Shown here: positions 32,799-42,525 of the stretch, one piece after another
How the letters are laid out: every line of letters begins with the position of its first letter
How positions within the stretch are numbered: position 1 is the stretch's first letter
Source of the DNA: Ichthyophis bannanicus
Lineage: Eukaryota; Chordata; Amphibia; Gymnophiona; Ichthyophiidae
Reading direction: 5' to 3'
NCBI GenBank assembly: GCA_033557465.1
Contig: CM066033.1
Span: 1,356,041,834-1,356,105,833, forward strand
DNA length: 64,000 bases
Translations under genes and position numbers: made by a program
The notes under the pieces: generated by a model
Databases searched by the model: none
What the model was told of the DNA's origin: nothing
The model's input: only the letters and a program-made list of their open reading frames with translations

Positions 32799-33635
32799 AT
32801 CAGTGCTGAAAATACAACTGGATTCAATAACAGTGTTTGACATTTTAGATCATAATATAGATGTAGCAGTCTTATCATGTTTTGCAAAGTTTTTGAAAGG
32901 CAGAAGTTCTCATAGGTACTGATCATTCAGAAAGTTGTTTGTGCAATTAGGCATCTCACAAGTATCGTCACTATCGCCTATACCTTTTAATGCATATCTT
33001 CAATGAGCTCTATTTTATTCAGAGATCATGGATTATTCATTTTAGTTATGCAGGTGACGTAAAATTGATTATTCCATTGGAGGGTTCTGTTGACCAAACT
33101 CAAGAAACCTTAAATTCTATCATGAGCGTGGGTCTTTTGTGGATGAATAAGAATAATTTAATTTTAAATTGTGGGAAAGCAAGGATCCTCTGGGTTAATG
33201 GAAAGTGTAATCCAGGAACTAGATCCAGGTAATGGAACAAATCAGTCTAGGAATCGAGACAGACTCCATGCGAACATTAGAACCCCAGGTGACATCAATG
33301 GTTAGAAAAATATTCTCAAAATGTATATGATAAGCCAAATTGGATCCTATTTAACTAGGAAGGATTTAAGGCAAATTTTCCAGACAGCCATGTTAGCAAA
33401 TTTGGATCACTACAACTTAATTTATATAAGATTCAATAAAGAAACCAACTAAAAAGCTACCTATTCACAGAACACTTTGGTACCACACCTCAGTCACCTA
33501 AACATCGCAATGCACCCAACAAACCCCACCTATGTAAATCGTTTGTACAAGTTAAAATGTTAATTAGATTTTGTTTTTTGTTAAAATGTTGAAAAAAGTA
33601 TATTGACAAAAGGTTTTGTAATGTTCAAAAGTTTC
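32799..33635 (+). mobile_element. Ancient LINE RT fragments
   Basis: A diverged RT piece reads YAGDVKLIIPLEG near 33047-33085 (a decayed YADD motif), then ETLNSIMSVGLLWMNKNNLI and later SMVRKIFSKMYMISQIGSYL, LANLDHYNLIYI near 33390-33425. A different short piece, LKSYLFTEHFGTTP-like, follows at about 33440-33490 with an L2-like 3' trailer. Both are heavily decayed relics of CR1/L2/Jockey-type elements. Confidence 0.55.
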
Positions 33636-33651
33636 GAAACATAGAAAAATG
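33636..33651. repeat. Left target-site duplication of the second L1
   Basis: gaaacatagaaaaatg precedes the L1 leader. It is identical to 36737-36752. Confidence 0.9.
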
Positions 33652-33783
33652 GGGGCGGAGCCTGATGTCCAGCGGGTAGGACGCTTTGCGTTGAAGCTCC
33701 CGAGAGGCCTACTCAGAATCCTGACTTAATACCTATATAAATTTACTATTTCGCTCCGAGCTGACCGGGGCACCTCGGGGGGG

Positions 33784-34632
33784 ATGGCGGCCCATAAACC
33801 AGCGCGCTTGGACTTCGGGTCTCCTTCTTCTTCTCACGGAAAACGCTCCAAAACAGAGGTGTCCTCCCCACAGAAGATGGTTCCATTTCGTGAAAACCCC
33901 GCAATGCACCTGGAGATTTTGGAGGAAATACGCGGCGTGAAGGAATTGGTGCAGTCCAATGGAGAAGCGCTTCGAGCCATGCGAGAAGACTTTGGAGTGC
34001 TCCAGGACCGACTTGAAGGTCTTTCATTACGGCAGGACAATATGGCGGGGGTCCTCGACTCGCACGAGGTGCGCTTGGGCAAACTGGACAAGGCTGAGCG
34101 CCAGATACAGAATCTTCAAAAGGAGTTGGAAGATAGCAATAATCGAGCCCGTCGCAACAATGTGAGGCTCCTCGGAATGCCGGAGGGGGTGGAAGCAGGA
34201 GATATAAGAGAATTCTTGCTCAAAACTCTTCCCTCCTTGCTGAAGATCACTTTTCACAGAGAACTGGAAATCGATCGAGCACACCGTGTTCCTGCCCGCA
34301 TGGCGCTCAACCGCACGACCCCCCGGCCTATTATCTTCAGCTTGCTACGATATCAACAAGTGGAACAAATTTTACATGCTGCCCGAGCGAATCATCATTT
34401 GGAATTTGAAGGTCGTAAGGTCTCCTTCTTTCCTGATTTGGCAAAGCCTACCGTTGACCGTCGGAAGAAACTCCTTGCTCTTCGCCCTCGACTTCAGCAG
34501 CTACAGGCTCGCTTTGGCCTGTTGTATCCAGCGAAGCTCCGAGTGACTCTCCACAACCAGACCAGGACGTTCGAGGATCCTGATCTACTATCAACATTTT
34601 TGGACTCCAAAGAAGCAGAGCAGATGCGCTAA
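33784..34632 (+). CDS. L1 ORF1 protein (RNA-binding, coiled coil)
   Basis: An intact 282-residue protein. The N-terminal 45 residues are basic and Ser/Pro-rich. Residues about 50-120 form a heptad-like coiled coil (EEIRGVKELVQSNGEALRAM, ..., LDKAERQIQNLQKELEDSNN). The classic L1 ORF1 link RARRNNVRLLGMPEG follows near residue 120, then the RRM-like part with LEIDRAHRV, RPIIFSLLRYQQVEQIL, and the C-terminal domain with FFPDLAKPTVDRRKKLLAL and LLYPAKLRVTLHNQTRTF. In L1 biology this protein trimerises and coats LINE RNA in the cytoplasm. The start ATG is the first in the frame, 132 bases into the element. An intact ORF1 in an otherwise defective element is unusual. Confidence 0.85.
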   Translation: MAAHKPARLDFGSPSSSHGKRSKTEVSSPQKMVPFRENPAMHLEILEEIRGVKELVQSNGEALRAMREDFGVLQDRLEGLSLRQDNMAGVLDSHEVRLGKLDKAERQIQNLQKELEDSNNRARRNNVRLLGMPEGVEAGDIREFLLKTLPSLLKITFHRELEIDRAHRVPARMALNRTTPRPIIFSLLRYQQVEQILHAARANHHLEFEGRKVSFFPDLAKPTVDRRKKLLALRPRLQQLQARFGLLYPAKLRVTLHNQTRTFEDPDLLSTFLDSKEAEQMR

Positions 34633-35090
34633 TCCCAAATCTTGGACTCTTATCTGCCGGCTCTGTCCGCCATTTTGAAGGGCCCGATGCGGCGGTCATA
34701 GCCCAGCACAGAAATAGCCTGGACTTTCTTTCTTTCTCTGTATGACTTTTGTCTTTGGTCTCCTATCCCTTCATGATGTGTGCCTCGGTCGGATTCGGAG
34801 CACGCACAGTCCTACAGGTTATATGTTTTTTCAATTTCGGCCTTCTCTGGGGTTTCTCCCCGCAGACACATGGTCGCCAGTAATTTTGGGGGTTTGCTTC
34901 TCCTCTACCGTACTGCGGTTTTCTTTGTTAATGTGGGGCGCTTCATTGTATTATATTAGCTTATTTTTCCTATGTCAAGTGTACAGCTAGATACAGTCAG
35001 TTTGAGGGACACAGTGAAATTATGTGTGCTATCATGCTCAGAATTTTAACTTTTCTGAATGGCCTTATGTAAAATCTTATTATTCATCGT
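34633..35090 (+). other. L1 inter-ORF region
   Basis: About 450 bases separate ORF1 and the recognisable start of ORF2. A short frame at 34742-34990 (82 codons, hydrophobic) lies here without recognisable homology and is probably not translated. Confidence 0.5.
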
Positions 35091-36490
35091 CAAAGGCATT
35101 ACTGGTCCACTCAAAGGAAAGAAAATCCTTAGCTATCTTAGCCACGAGCATGTTGATTTGGTGTTTCTTCAGGAAGCGCATTACACTCTGCTGAAACACT
35201 GAAACTCAATGCTAGGCCTCACATGGTAGCTGCCTATTCTCCCACCGTTTCCAAATGGTACGGGATAGCCATTCTGGTTAAGAAGTCTTTGCACGCTACT
35301 GTACCTGATATTAGCGCTGACATGGAGGGTAGATGGGCCCGTGTACACCTTGAGGTTGGAGATAGTGAATTCACGTGTATTTGCACTATGCCCCGACTGT
35401 GGACAACCCTGCTTACTATGCAAGTTTTGCGCAGTTGGCCTCGGCCTCCGCCAATGTTCCATTACTACTTGGTGGCGATTTTACTCAAATGTTCCCTCAA
35501 TCTTTTCTTCTCAAACAAGGTGCTCGTTGGTTGGAAGCTCCAGTACCGAGCAGACCTGTGTGGCTAGATATTGTAGCGGGCCTTTGCTCACCGGATTCCT
35601 CTTACCTTACTCCCTGGTATGACTCTCCCATTAGACTCCCACTACCCACCAATGCTTTTCGACACTTTAGGTGCCTTTAATACTCTTATGCAACCTTTCG
35701 ACTCCCGACTCTGGTCAGTGCAACTTCAGCATTGCATTCGGAGCACTAGAGTACTCCCGCCATCGGCACTCTCTGCATAAGGTTTATTGGAGACTTCCGA
35801 TCTCTCGGTAGTTCACCGGGTGTAGCATCCAATTTTACTAAACCTTATGTAATGCTATCACTAGAGATACCTCTATAGCGCAGAAAGTATGGGGAGAGAG
35901 CGAATTGCATGTGACTTTAACCTTGGAGCAATGGAGCCTTATCTGGAGCAGAGGGACACGGGTTCCCGACCCGCCTCACTCACTCAGACCCTCTTCTTTC
36001 TAGCCCACCGGTGTTTTTACACTCCTCACAGATTAGACAAATGGAACACTACTCAGGGTAATGGTTGCTGGACACGTCCTGTGGCCATTGGTCTATTACT
36101 TCATGTTATGCATGAATATCCCGCACTACAGTATAACTGGCGTCGGGTCTGGGGTCGTATTTAGTCTATATTGCACTCTCAGGAGTCCCTTTCTCGGAGG
36201 ATAGTGGGACTTCGCCCAGTTGCGGGGATCCCCTCTCTCCCAAAAATGGCTTATCTCCTTTTGAACTTTATGCTTGGCATTGCTATTTCCCTAATTAAGT
36301 AATACTGGGAAATTAGTTCCCATCTGAGCCTCAATGAATGGTGGAATCATGCCTGTCTCTACAGTAAATATGAACAACTACCTCGTCTGCTCGCTTCCTC
36401 CGTTCAGACTCCTTCTCATTGGTCTCAATGGAAGATGCTCAATGAATATGTACATTTTGCTAAATGCTCTCATCTGACTGTCTAACTTTG
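35090..36490 (+). pseudogene. L1 ORF2, endonuclease start joined to C-terminal end
   Basis: The start reads VKGITGPLKGKKILSYLSHE and HVDLVFLQEAHYTL (endonuclease), followed by KWYGIAILVKKSLHATVPD, GRWARVHLEVGD and LLLGGDFTQM near 35467-35490. Immediately behind GGDF the text becomes late ORF2, FPQSFLLKQGARWLEAPVP, then HRCFYTPHRLDKWNTTQGNG and LLLHVMHEYPALQYNW near 36010-36145. The whole RT (several kilobases in a full element) is therefore missing. Additional frameshifts occur at about 35210, 35380 and 35660. Confidence 0.75.
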
Positions 36491-36736
36491 TATATATCTC
36501 TGTCTCATGATCATGCTGTATTGTGGATACTTTTTTTTTTTTTTTTTTGATCGTTTGATGTATAATCACTGTTAATTGGAAGCGCTCACATGCTGATATA
36601 AACGGGGAGAGAAGAAGCACCGGGGTGGGGGGTAATGGGTTTACTTTTCCTTATTGTATACTTGTTTTGTCTCTTTTGGTGTGTTGTTTCTTTTGTTTGT
36701 TGCAAAATGAAAATAAAAGTTTAAAAAAAAAAAAAA

Positions 36737-36752
36737 GAAACATAGAAAAATG
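36737..36752. repeat. Right target-site duplication of the second L1
   Basis: gaaacatagaaaaatg follows the poly-A end of the L1. It also forms the 3' terminus of the CR1 into which the L1 jumped. Confidence 0.9.
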
Positions 36753-36775
36753 ATGACAGAAAAAGACCACATGGC

Positions 36776-37255
36776 CTATCTAGTCTGTCCTTCCATTTCA
36801 ACGACTACAACAGTCCACTTTTTACCTTTAGAGATCCTCTGTGTTTGTCCAGTGCTTTTTTTGAATTCAGATACTATCCTCATCTCTACCACCTCCACTG
36901 GGAGACTATTCCACGGATCCACCACTCTTTCCGTAAAGAAATATTTACGCGTATCACTCCTGAATCTATCCCCTTTCACCCTCATCCCATGTCCCCTCGT
37001 AGCAGAACTTGCTTTCAATCAAAAGAGGCTCTCTCCCTGTGCATTTATGCCACGGAGGTATTTAAACATCTCAATCATATCACCTCTATCCCTCATTTCC
37101 TCTAAGGCAGCGGTTCTCAACCTGTGAGTCACAACCCCCACGGGGGTCGCCACAGGATTTAGCGGGGGTCGCCTCACTCCGCCAAGTTCAAAAAAAAAAA
37201 AAGCACACAAGTTGCTGCCGCTGCCGAGTCCGCTTCTCGGCAGTGGCAAACTCAC
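36776..37255 (-). pseudogene. CR1 ORF2 C-terminal end
   Basis: The minus strand reads RGDMIEMFKYLRGINAQGES near 37030-37090, then SATRGHGMRVKGDRFRSDTR, KYFFTERVVDPWNSLPVEVV, EFKKSTGQTQRISKGKKW, ending at the CR1 stop near 36776. A stop or frame change lies near 37018. Codons beyond 37100 on the minus strand are hAT sequence. Confidence 0.8.
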
Positions 37256-37264
37256 TGCCTCCCT

Positions 37265-37510
37265 TCTAATGCAGCTGCGACTCCCTGCCTCTTAGGGAAC
37301 CACGGCTATCCCTGTAAAACTGTTGCGGAGCCTTCTTGTCTCTCGACGGGCTCCGTGCAGCATTCTCCTGCCTCCAAAGGAAGTTGTTTATCACTTCCTT
37401 TGGAGGCGGGACAATGCTGCACGGAGCCCGTTTAGAGACAGAAAGACTCCGCAATGGCTTCACAGGCACAGCCGCGGTTCCCTAAGAGACAGGGAGCCCC
37501 GGCTGCAGAA
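37265..37510. repeat. Inverted repeat inside the hAT element
   Basis: Two arms of about 115 bases (about 37268-37385 and 37390-37508) are imperfect reverse complements. Landmarks: ctccgtgcagcattctcctg and aatgctgcacggagcccg; tgcctccaaaggaagttg and acttcctttggaggcggg; ctcttagggaaccacggct and gccgcggttccctaagag. The spacer is only a few bases. It may be an older palindromic insertion or the fold-back core of this subfamily. Confidence 0.7.
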
Positions 37511-37559
37511 GAAGGAGGCAGATGTGGGGAGAGGGGAGGAGGGGGCAGAGAACCTGCAA

Positions 37560-37965
37560 TGGGGCTGACATGGGGGCGGGCGGGAGGGAGGGGGCTGACA
37601 TGGACAGAGGGGGGCTGACATGGAGGGAGGGCTGAGATGGACAGAGGGGGGCTGACATGGAGGGAGGGAGGGGGGCTGACATGGCCAGATGGTGGGCTGA
37701 CATGAAGGGAGGGGGCGCTGACATGGACAGTGGGGGGCTGACATGGAGGGAGGGAGGGGGGCTGATATGGATGGATGGATGGATGGATGGAGGGAGGGGG
37801 GCTGACATGGATAGGGGGGGCTGACATGGAGGGATGGAGGGAGGGAGGAAGGGGGGCTGACATGGACAGAGGGGGGCTGAGATGGAGGGAGGGAGGGAAG
37901 GGGACTGACATGGACAAAGGGGAGAGACAGGGGGACATACTGGACAGACAGGGGATAAATGCTGG
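37560..37965. repeat. Minisatellite, gctgacatgg units
   Basis: A tandem array of about 20-36-base units, each starting ggctgacatgg and continuing acagaggg or agggagggaggg. A ggat run (atggatggatggatggatgg) lies near 37768-37790. The Pro/Ser-rich minus-strand frames over this block (for example 37432-38023) are by-products. Confidence 0.85.
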
Positions 37966-37984
37966 ACAGAGGGGAGAGACAGTG

Positions 37985-38870
37985 GGGGTTAGGATTATAA
38001 TGGGCTGATGGGGGAGCTAGCACTGGTAATGGGCAGATGGGGGGGCTAGGACTGGTAATGGGCAGATGGGGGGGCTAGGATTGGTAATGGGTTGATTAGG
38101 GAAGGCTAGGACTGGGAATGGACTGATCGGGGGGGGGGGTTGGGACTGGTAATGGGCTGATGGGGGGTAGGACTGGTAATGGACTGATGGGGGCTACCAT
38201 TAGAAATGAGCTGATCGGTGAGGTTAGGACTGGAAATGGGCTGATAAGAGGAGGCTAGGACTGGTAATGGGCTGATGGGGGGGGCTAGGATTGGTAATGG
38301 GTTGATTAGGGAAGGCTAGGACTGGGAATGGACTGATCGGGGGGGGTTAGGACTGGTAATGGGCTGATGGGGGGGGTAGGACTGGTAATGGACTGATGGG
38401 GGCTAGCATTAGAAATGAGCTGATCGGTGAGGTTAGGACTGGAAATGGGCTGATAAGAGGAGGCTAGGACTGGTAATGGGCTGATGGGGGGTAGGACTGG
38501 TAATGGGCTGATTAGGGGAGCATAGCACTGGTAATGGGGTTGAGGGGGGGACTAGCACTGGAAATGAGCTGATTAGGGGAGGCTAGGACTGGTCATGGGC
38601 TGATGGGGTGGGGTAGGACTGGTAATGGACTGATGGGAGGCTAGCACTGGAAATGAGCTGATTGGGGGGCTATGACTGGAAATGGGCTGATTAGCGGAGG
38701 CTAGAACTGGTAATGAGCTGATGGGGGGGGTAGGACTGGTATTGGGCTGATTAGGGGAGGCTAGCACTGAGAATGGGGTTGAGGGGGGACTAGCACTGGA
38801 AGTGAGCTGATTGGGGGGCTTCGACTGGGAATGGATTGATGGTGGGGAGGGGAGGATAGAGCTGCTGGCC
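37985..38870. repeat. Minisatellite with about 210-bp higher-order unit
   Basis: A tandem array of units of about 33-37 bases, consensus ggctaggactggtaatggg followed by ctgatgggggg. A block beginning ctaggattggtaatgggttg at 38075 recurs at 38285, with the following roughly 200 bases nearly identical, so a higher-order repeat of about 210 bases is present. The array is part of the hAT element. Confidence 0.85.
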
Positions 38871-39599
38871 CTTGAAGAAAACTGTGGTCTAAGGCTACAA
38901 ATAGGCTGATACGAGGGGAAGGGATACTGGAACTGGAAGGGAGTGGATCTGAGAGGGGCTGCCATGGTATTTGTACTAGAAGGGACTGGACAGTGGGGAA
39001 GGAGGCGGACTGGAAGGGAATGGACACCAGTGGCAGTCATGGGAATGCAAGTTGACATTGGAAGGTACTGGGAGTGAGGACTGGAAAGGGGCTGATACTG
39101 GTGAGGGTTACTGGGACTGGAAACAGGCTGATGGAAAGAAGTGAAGAAAACAAAAGAAGAGATAAGAAATGGCAGCTGGACCATAGACCACAGAAAGAGA
39201 GCTAAGAGAAGACAGGAAAGCAGAAGCCTCAGATCAGGACCAGCATGATCAGAGAATAAATTGGTCAGACAACAAAGGTAGAAAAAATAATTTTATTTCA
39301 TATTAGTGATTTGACTACAAAATCATAATAATTTTGAAATCAAATATTGTTACTTGTTATTTGGATTAATTATTGTGGTTTAAATAAGTAAATTTTATAA
39401 ATAAAAACATAATGCACAGGCCTATAATATATTAATAATTCAACAAATGATTACAGCAACAATGCGTTAACGGTAAAGGAAGAGAGATGCATTTGATTGT
39501 ATCATTGGGGGTCATCACAAGTTGACCAATTGTAAAAGGGGTCACGGTACAGAAAAGGTTGAGAACCACTGCTCTAAGGTGTACATATTAAGATCCTTA

Positions 39600-40229
39600 A
39601 GTCTGTCCTCATATGCTTTATAATGAAGACCACTAACCATTTTAGTAGCCACCCTCTGTACTAACTACATGCTATTTATATCCTTTTGAAGGTGCGGTCT
39701 CCAGAATTGCACACAATACTCCAAATGAGGTTGCACCAAAGACCTGTACAGAGGCAATATCACCTCCTTTTTTCTGCTAGCCATTCCTCTCCGTATGCAC
39801 CCAAGCATCCTACTAGCTTTTGCTGTCGCCTTTTCTACCTGTTTAGCTACTTTAAGGTCATTAGACACAACCACACCTAGGTCCCTCTCTTCCTTAGTGG
39901 ACAAAAATACTTTACCCCCTATACTACGTATATTGCTCCCTTGGATTGCTGCAGCCCAAATGCATGACCTTGCATTTTTTAACATTAAATCCCAGCTGCC
40001 AAATTCTAGACCATTCTTCAAGCTTAGCTAGATCCCTCCTCATGTTATCTACACCTTCCTGGGTGTCTACTCTATTGCAGATTTTAGTATCATCCGCAAA
40101 GAGGCAAACCTCACCCGACAGCCCTTCCGCTATATCACTAACAAAGATGTTAAAAAGAATCGGACCAAGGACAGATCCCTGGGGCACACCACTGGTAACT
40201 TCCTTCTCCTCAGAGTGAGTGAGCTCCAT
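39600..40229 (-). pseudogene. CR1 reverse transcriptase, palm and thumb
   Basis: Minus-strand frames 39924-40229 and 39665-40021 cover [15 protein letters not shown] (motif B), CLFADDTKICNRVDTQEGVD (motif C), EEWSRIWQLGFNVKKCKVMH, then STKEERDLGVVVSNDLKVAK, GMASRKKEVILPLYRSLV and PHLEYCVQFWRPHLQKDI. A frameshift near 39925-39960 separates the two. The part upstream of motif B is lost by truncation near 40338. Confidence 0.85.
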
Positions 40230-40338
40230 TTACTTGTACTCTTTGTCGTTTCCCACCCAACCAATTTCTAACCCAAGCAGTAACTTTAGGGTCCATCCCT
40301 AGGGTGCTCAGTTTGTTTATAAGTCGCCTGTGACAAAG

Positions 40339-40539
40339 CAAAAGCGAAACAGTAGCAAGCATGCATCAAGATTCTGCGCTTGTCCTCCGTGAGCCACCAA
40401 AAACCGGAGCCACAGAACATTTGATTCTTTGCTGTACCTAGAGACAAACTGGAAATGAGTATGCAAAGTCAGGTGTCTAGGTGCATGAATTAAATGGGAG
40501 CTAGAAACGAGGAAGGAGAATAACATATTTCTACTGATT
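40339..40539. other. Spacer, nothing recognised
   Basis: About 200 bases between two CR1 pieces of opposite strand. The segment may contain very old CR1 coding (LETSLEMSMQSQVSRCMN-like), but I cannot support it. Confidence 0.35.
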
Positions 40540-41110
40540 AAGGAATTTGTCAGTCCATATTTAGAGTATGGAGTTTAGTTTTGGGATCACCATTCTCAAA
40601 AAGAATATTTAACTGGTTTTCTATATATTTAAGTGTTAGAAAAGGTACAGATAAGGGGAATACAGGGGATTCGATATCTTAAACACTCTAGACCAGGACT
40701 ATTACATTTATATAGAAACATAGAAAATGATAAGAGATAAAGATCATATGGCCCTATCCAGTCTGCCTATCAATAAGAACCATGATGTCCTACAAGCGCT
40801 TCCTCTCCCTCAAAGATCCCCTATATTTGTCCCATGCATTTCTCAAGTACAAAGTGATGTACACAGGAAAAAAAGAGTGTTCTCTATAAGTAGAAAATGC
40901 TGGATTCTGAATTATGTGTCATCAGCCAGGAAAAAGATTTTGGAGTCACTGTGGACAACATGTTGAAATTTTCACAACTGCTAACAAGCAAATAGAATGT
41001 TAGGGATTATTTAAAAAAACTATGAATATAATCATAGGTCTATAGTGCAACTGCACCTTGAACATTGCGTTCACTTCTGATTGCTCCATCTCTTAAAGGA
41101 TAGAGCATAT
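40540..41110 (+). mobile_element. Old CR1 fragments, plus strand
   Basis: Decayed CR1 coding occurs in two parts: YLEYGV..FWDHHSQKEYL with LEKVQIRGIQGIRYLKHS at 40560-40690, and YKVMYTGKK, then KKILESLWTTC, ANRMLGII and LHLEHCVHF at 40840-41090. Their order relative to the protein (thumb first, palm end second) shows at least two pieces. The block 40711-40835 between them is a separate minus-strand CR1 3' end. Confidence 0.6.
40711..40835 (-). mobile_element. CR1 3' end, minus strand
   Basis: gaaacatagaaaatgataag, agataaagatcatatggccc and tatccagtctgcc are the complement of a CR1 3' terminus. A short trailer follows, ending near catgcatttctcaag. Confidence 0.7.
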
Positions 41111-42206
41111 TTGATCCCTGCATAAGCGGATCTCCCCTCTGGACTGGCATCCTGGAAGGCAGCTTGGCTGCTCCCCATCAGCACATTACCCAGGTACGTG
41201 ATCCAGATTGTCTCTGGTTACTCCCGCAGAGGAGCAGCTCGTTCAAAGTTCACCAAAAGAACAGTCTGGATCCTCTCTGAAGATCATCTTGGGCAGAACT
41301 GAGACTGGAGGGGCTTGGCCGGCTGTAGTCACCTGACCAACTTGGCCCACCTAGGACAAATAGGTATGTTACAGCTCCAGATGCTTTGGTTAAACTTGCT
41401 GATGCTCACTGAGATGCTTCTGTCCCTCTGATAAGGTCTTAGAGTAATTGCTCCATCATGGGTTGTCTAACTTGCAACCACATTATTGCATCTCTTATAT
41501 GCTTCTGTAGGGTTGTGGGGTTTAAACCAACACAAATCCTGCCAGGGCATATCTACCAGACTACAGTATTAGCCCTATAACCAGTGCTATGCTGTATTGA
41601 GAGTTATGCCAGTGGTAACTTTACTTCTGGCACGATCTCCCAAGGTGGACAGGTCTCAGCTGAGGTGCCAGAAGAAGACCAACCACCCATCTGGGCAGCA
41701 GCAGAATGGGACGGTGTTGGCAGTGGTGGATCACATTTCTGTGGCAACAGAAACAACAGTAGCATTACCTGCTCGAAGAAGGGTCTGGCAATCTTCTATA
41801 TCTTACTCAAAATCTCAATGCATAGTAGGGGTGTGCAGGCAAAAAAAAGTTGCATCATTTCTTGTGTTGTTTGCAGGATTTTTTCATTTTTAATAACATT
41901 TCATTTTAGGGACATTTTGTTAATTATAGGGGAAATAAACTGGCTTTTATTTCTTCACCATCAGAACCTTGAACCAGTAAACTTTGCATTAGACTACAGC
42001 TGCTTCACAGGTAAAGTTAATGCAGCTCCATATGGATGGGCTCTAGCCTGACTATTCTTAATTATTTCATGATGCTGATGCCCTTAGTTCCCATAGAGGT
42101 TTCGTTAGGTGACCTTGCATTAAGAGCCACATTGCAATTGCCCTGACGCAAGCGGTGATGCACTCTCCACGCCATACTACCTCTGGAATTCTGCACACAA
42201 AATTCC
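41111..42206. other. No recognised gene
   Basis: About 1.1 kb. An open frame at 41584-42051 plus (155 codons, two overlapping frames) has a hydrophobic stretch near residues 95-125 but no recognisable domain and no supporting context. I would not call it a gene. Confidence 0.4.
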
Positions 42207-42213
42207 AAATAAC

Positions 42214-42525
42214 GGGGTATGTTTACTAAACCGTCTTAATGTGCGCCCGGTGACGTTATCGCGCGATAAAGTACCTTATCGTGCAATAATGGCGCTTTAT
42301 CAGGCGAAGAGGTACCTTAGCGCACGATAATGCGCGCAGCGGCGCAAATGAGCACTGCGGGTGGAGATAGGCTCACGGAGGGTAGAGGAAGGCTCCCCAG
42401 GGGCAGAGAGAGAGGGTCAATGGGTGGAGAGTGGGAGGGGAGAGGCTCCCTGCACACTAACACTGTGGAATACGGGGCTGAAAACTAACGCCAGTGAAAC
42501 CCTCGCATTAGAGCAGATTTAAAGG
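42214..42525. mobile_element. MITE of the ggggtatgtttactaaa family
   Basis: The left end ggggtatgtttactaaa (42214-42230) equals that at 54429 and the complement of 63247-63263. The interior is GC-rich and full of short palindromic words (gcgcgataaagtaccttatc, gcgcacgataatgcgcgc). The right end is less clear; a candidate is attagagcagatttaaaggg at about 42505-42525, an approximate inverted match. Confidence 0.5.

Larger units (their letters stand above)
33652..36736 (+). mobile_element. L1-like LINE with intact ORF1 and internally deleted ORF2
   Basis: A complete insertion of 3.1 kb: 5' leader starting ggggcggagcctgatgtcca, ORF1, an inter-ORF region, a shortened ORF2, a 3' trailer and a poly-A of about 14. 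It is bounded by perfect 16-bp target duplications. A T run at 36531-36548 lies in the trailer. The perfect duplication and the open ORF1 point to a comparatively recent event. Confidence 0.9.
37108..39571. mobile_element. Non-autonomous hAT DNA transposon (2,464 bp)
   Basis: The left end cagcggttctcaacct (37108-37123) is the inverted match, 15 of 16, of the right end aggttgagaaccactg (39556-39571). The 8-bp target duplication ctctaagg flanks it at 37100-37107 and 39572-39579, and the interrupted CR1 text is restored by removing the element plus one duplication. These end and duplication features are those of the hAT superfamily (Charlie-like ends). No transposase frame exists; the interior consists of an inverted repeat and two minisatellite blocks. 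Confidence 0.9.
36737..40338 (-). mobile_element. CR1 LINE split by a hAT element
   Basis: The CR1 3' end is at about 33636/36737 (the L1 landed in its last 16 bases). It runs leftward on the minus strand through 37107, is interrupted by the hAT element, and continues at 39580 to a 5' truncation near 40338 after cagtttgtttataagtcgcc. Removing the hAT leaves about 1.1 kb of CR1, from motif A region to the 3' end. Confidence 0.85.

Noticed and set aside
37432..38023. Pro/Ser/His-rich minus-strand frames (up to 187 codons)
   Set aside because: They are translations of the ggctgacatgg minisatellite in the hAT element. All three minus phases stay open because the unit lacks stop triplets, so they are not proteins under selection.
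37560..38870. Tandem array considered as CRISPR
   Set aside because: Units are directly adjacent without unique spacers of constant length, G-rich, and sit inside a vertebrate hAT transposon.
38573..39184. 203-codon minus-strand frame with SSPSPP-type repeats
   Set aside because: It overlies the ggctaggactgg minisatellite and adjoining low-complexity hAT DNA. No domain and no start context.
41584..42051. 155-codon plus-strand frame
   Set aside because: No domain, two overlapping phases, no promoter or splice context that I can support.
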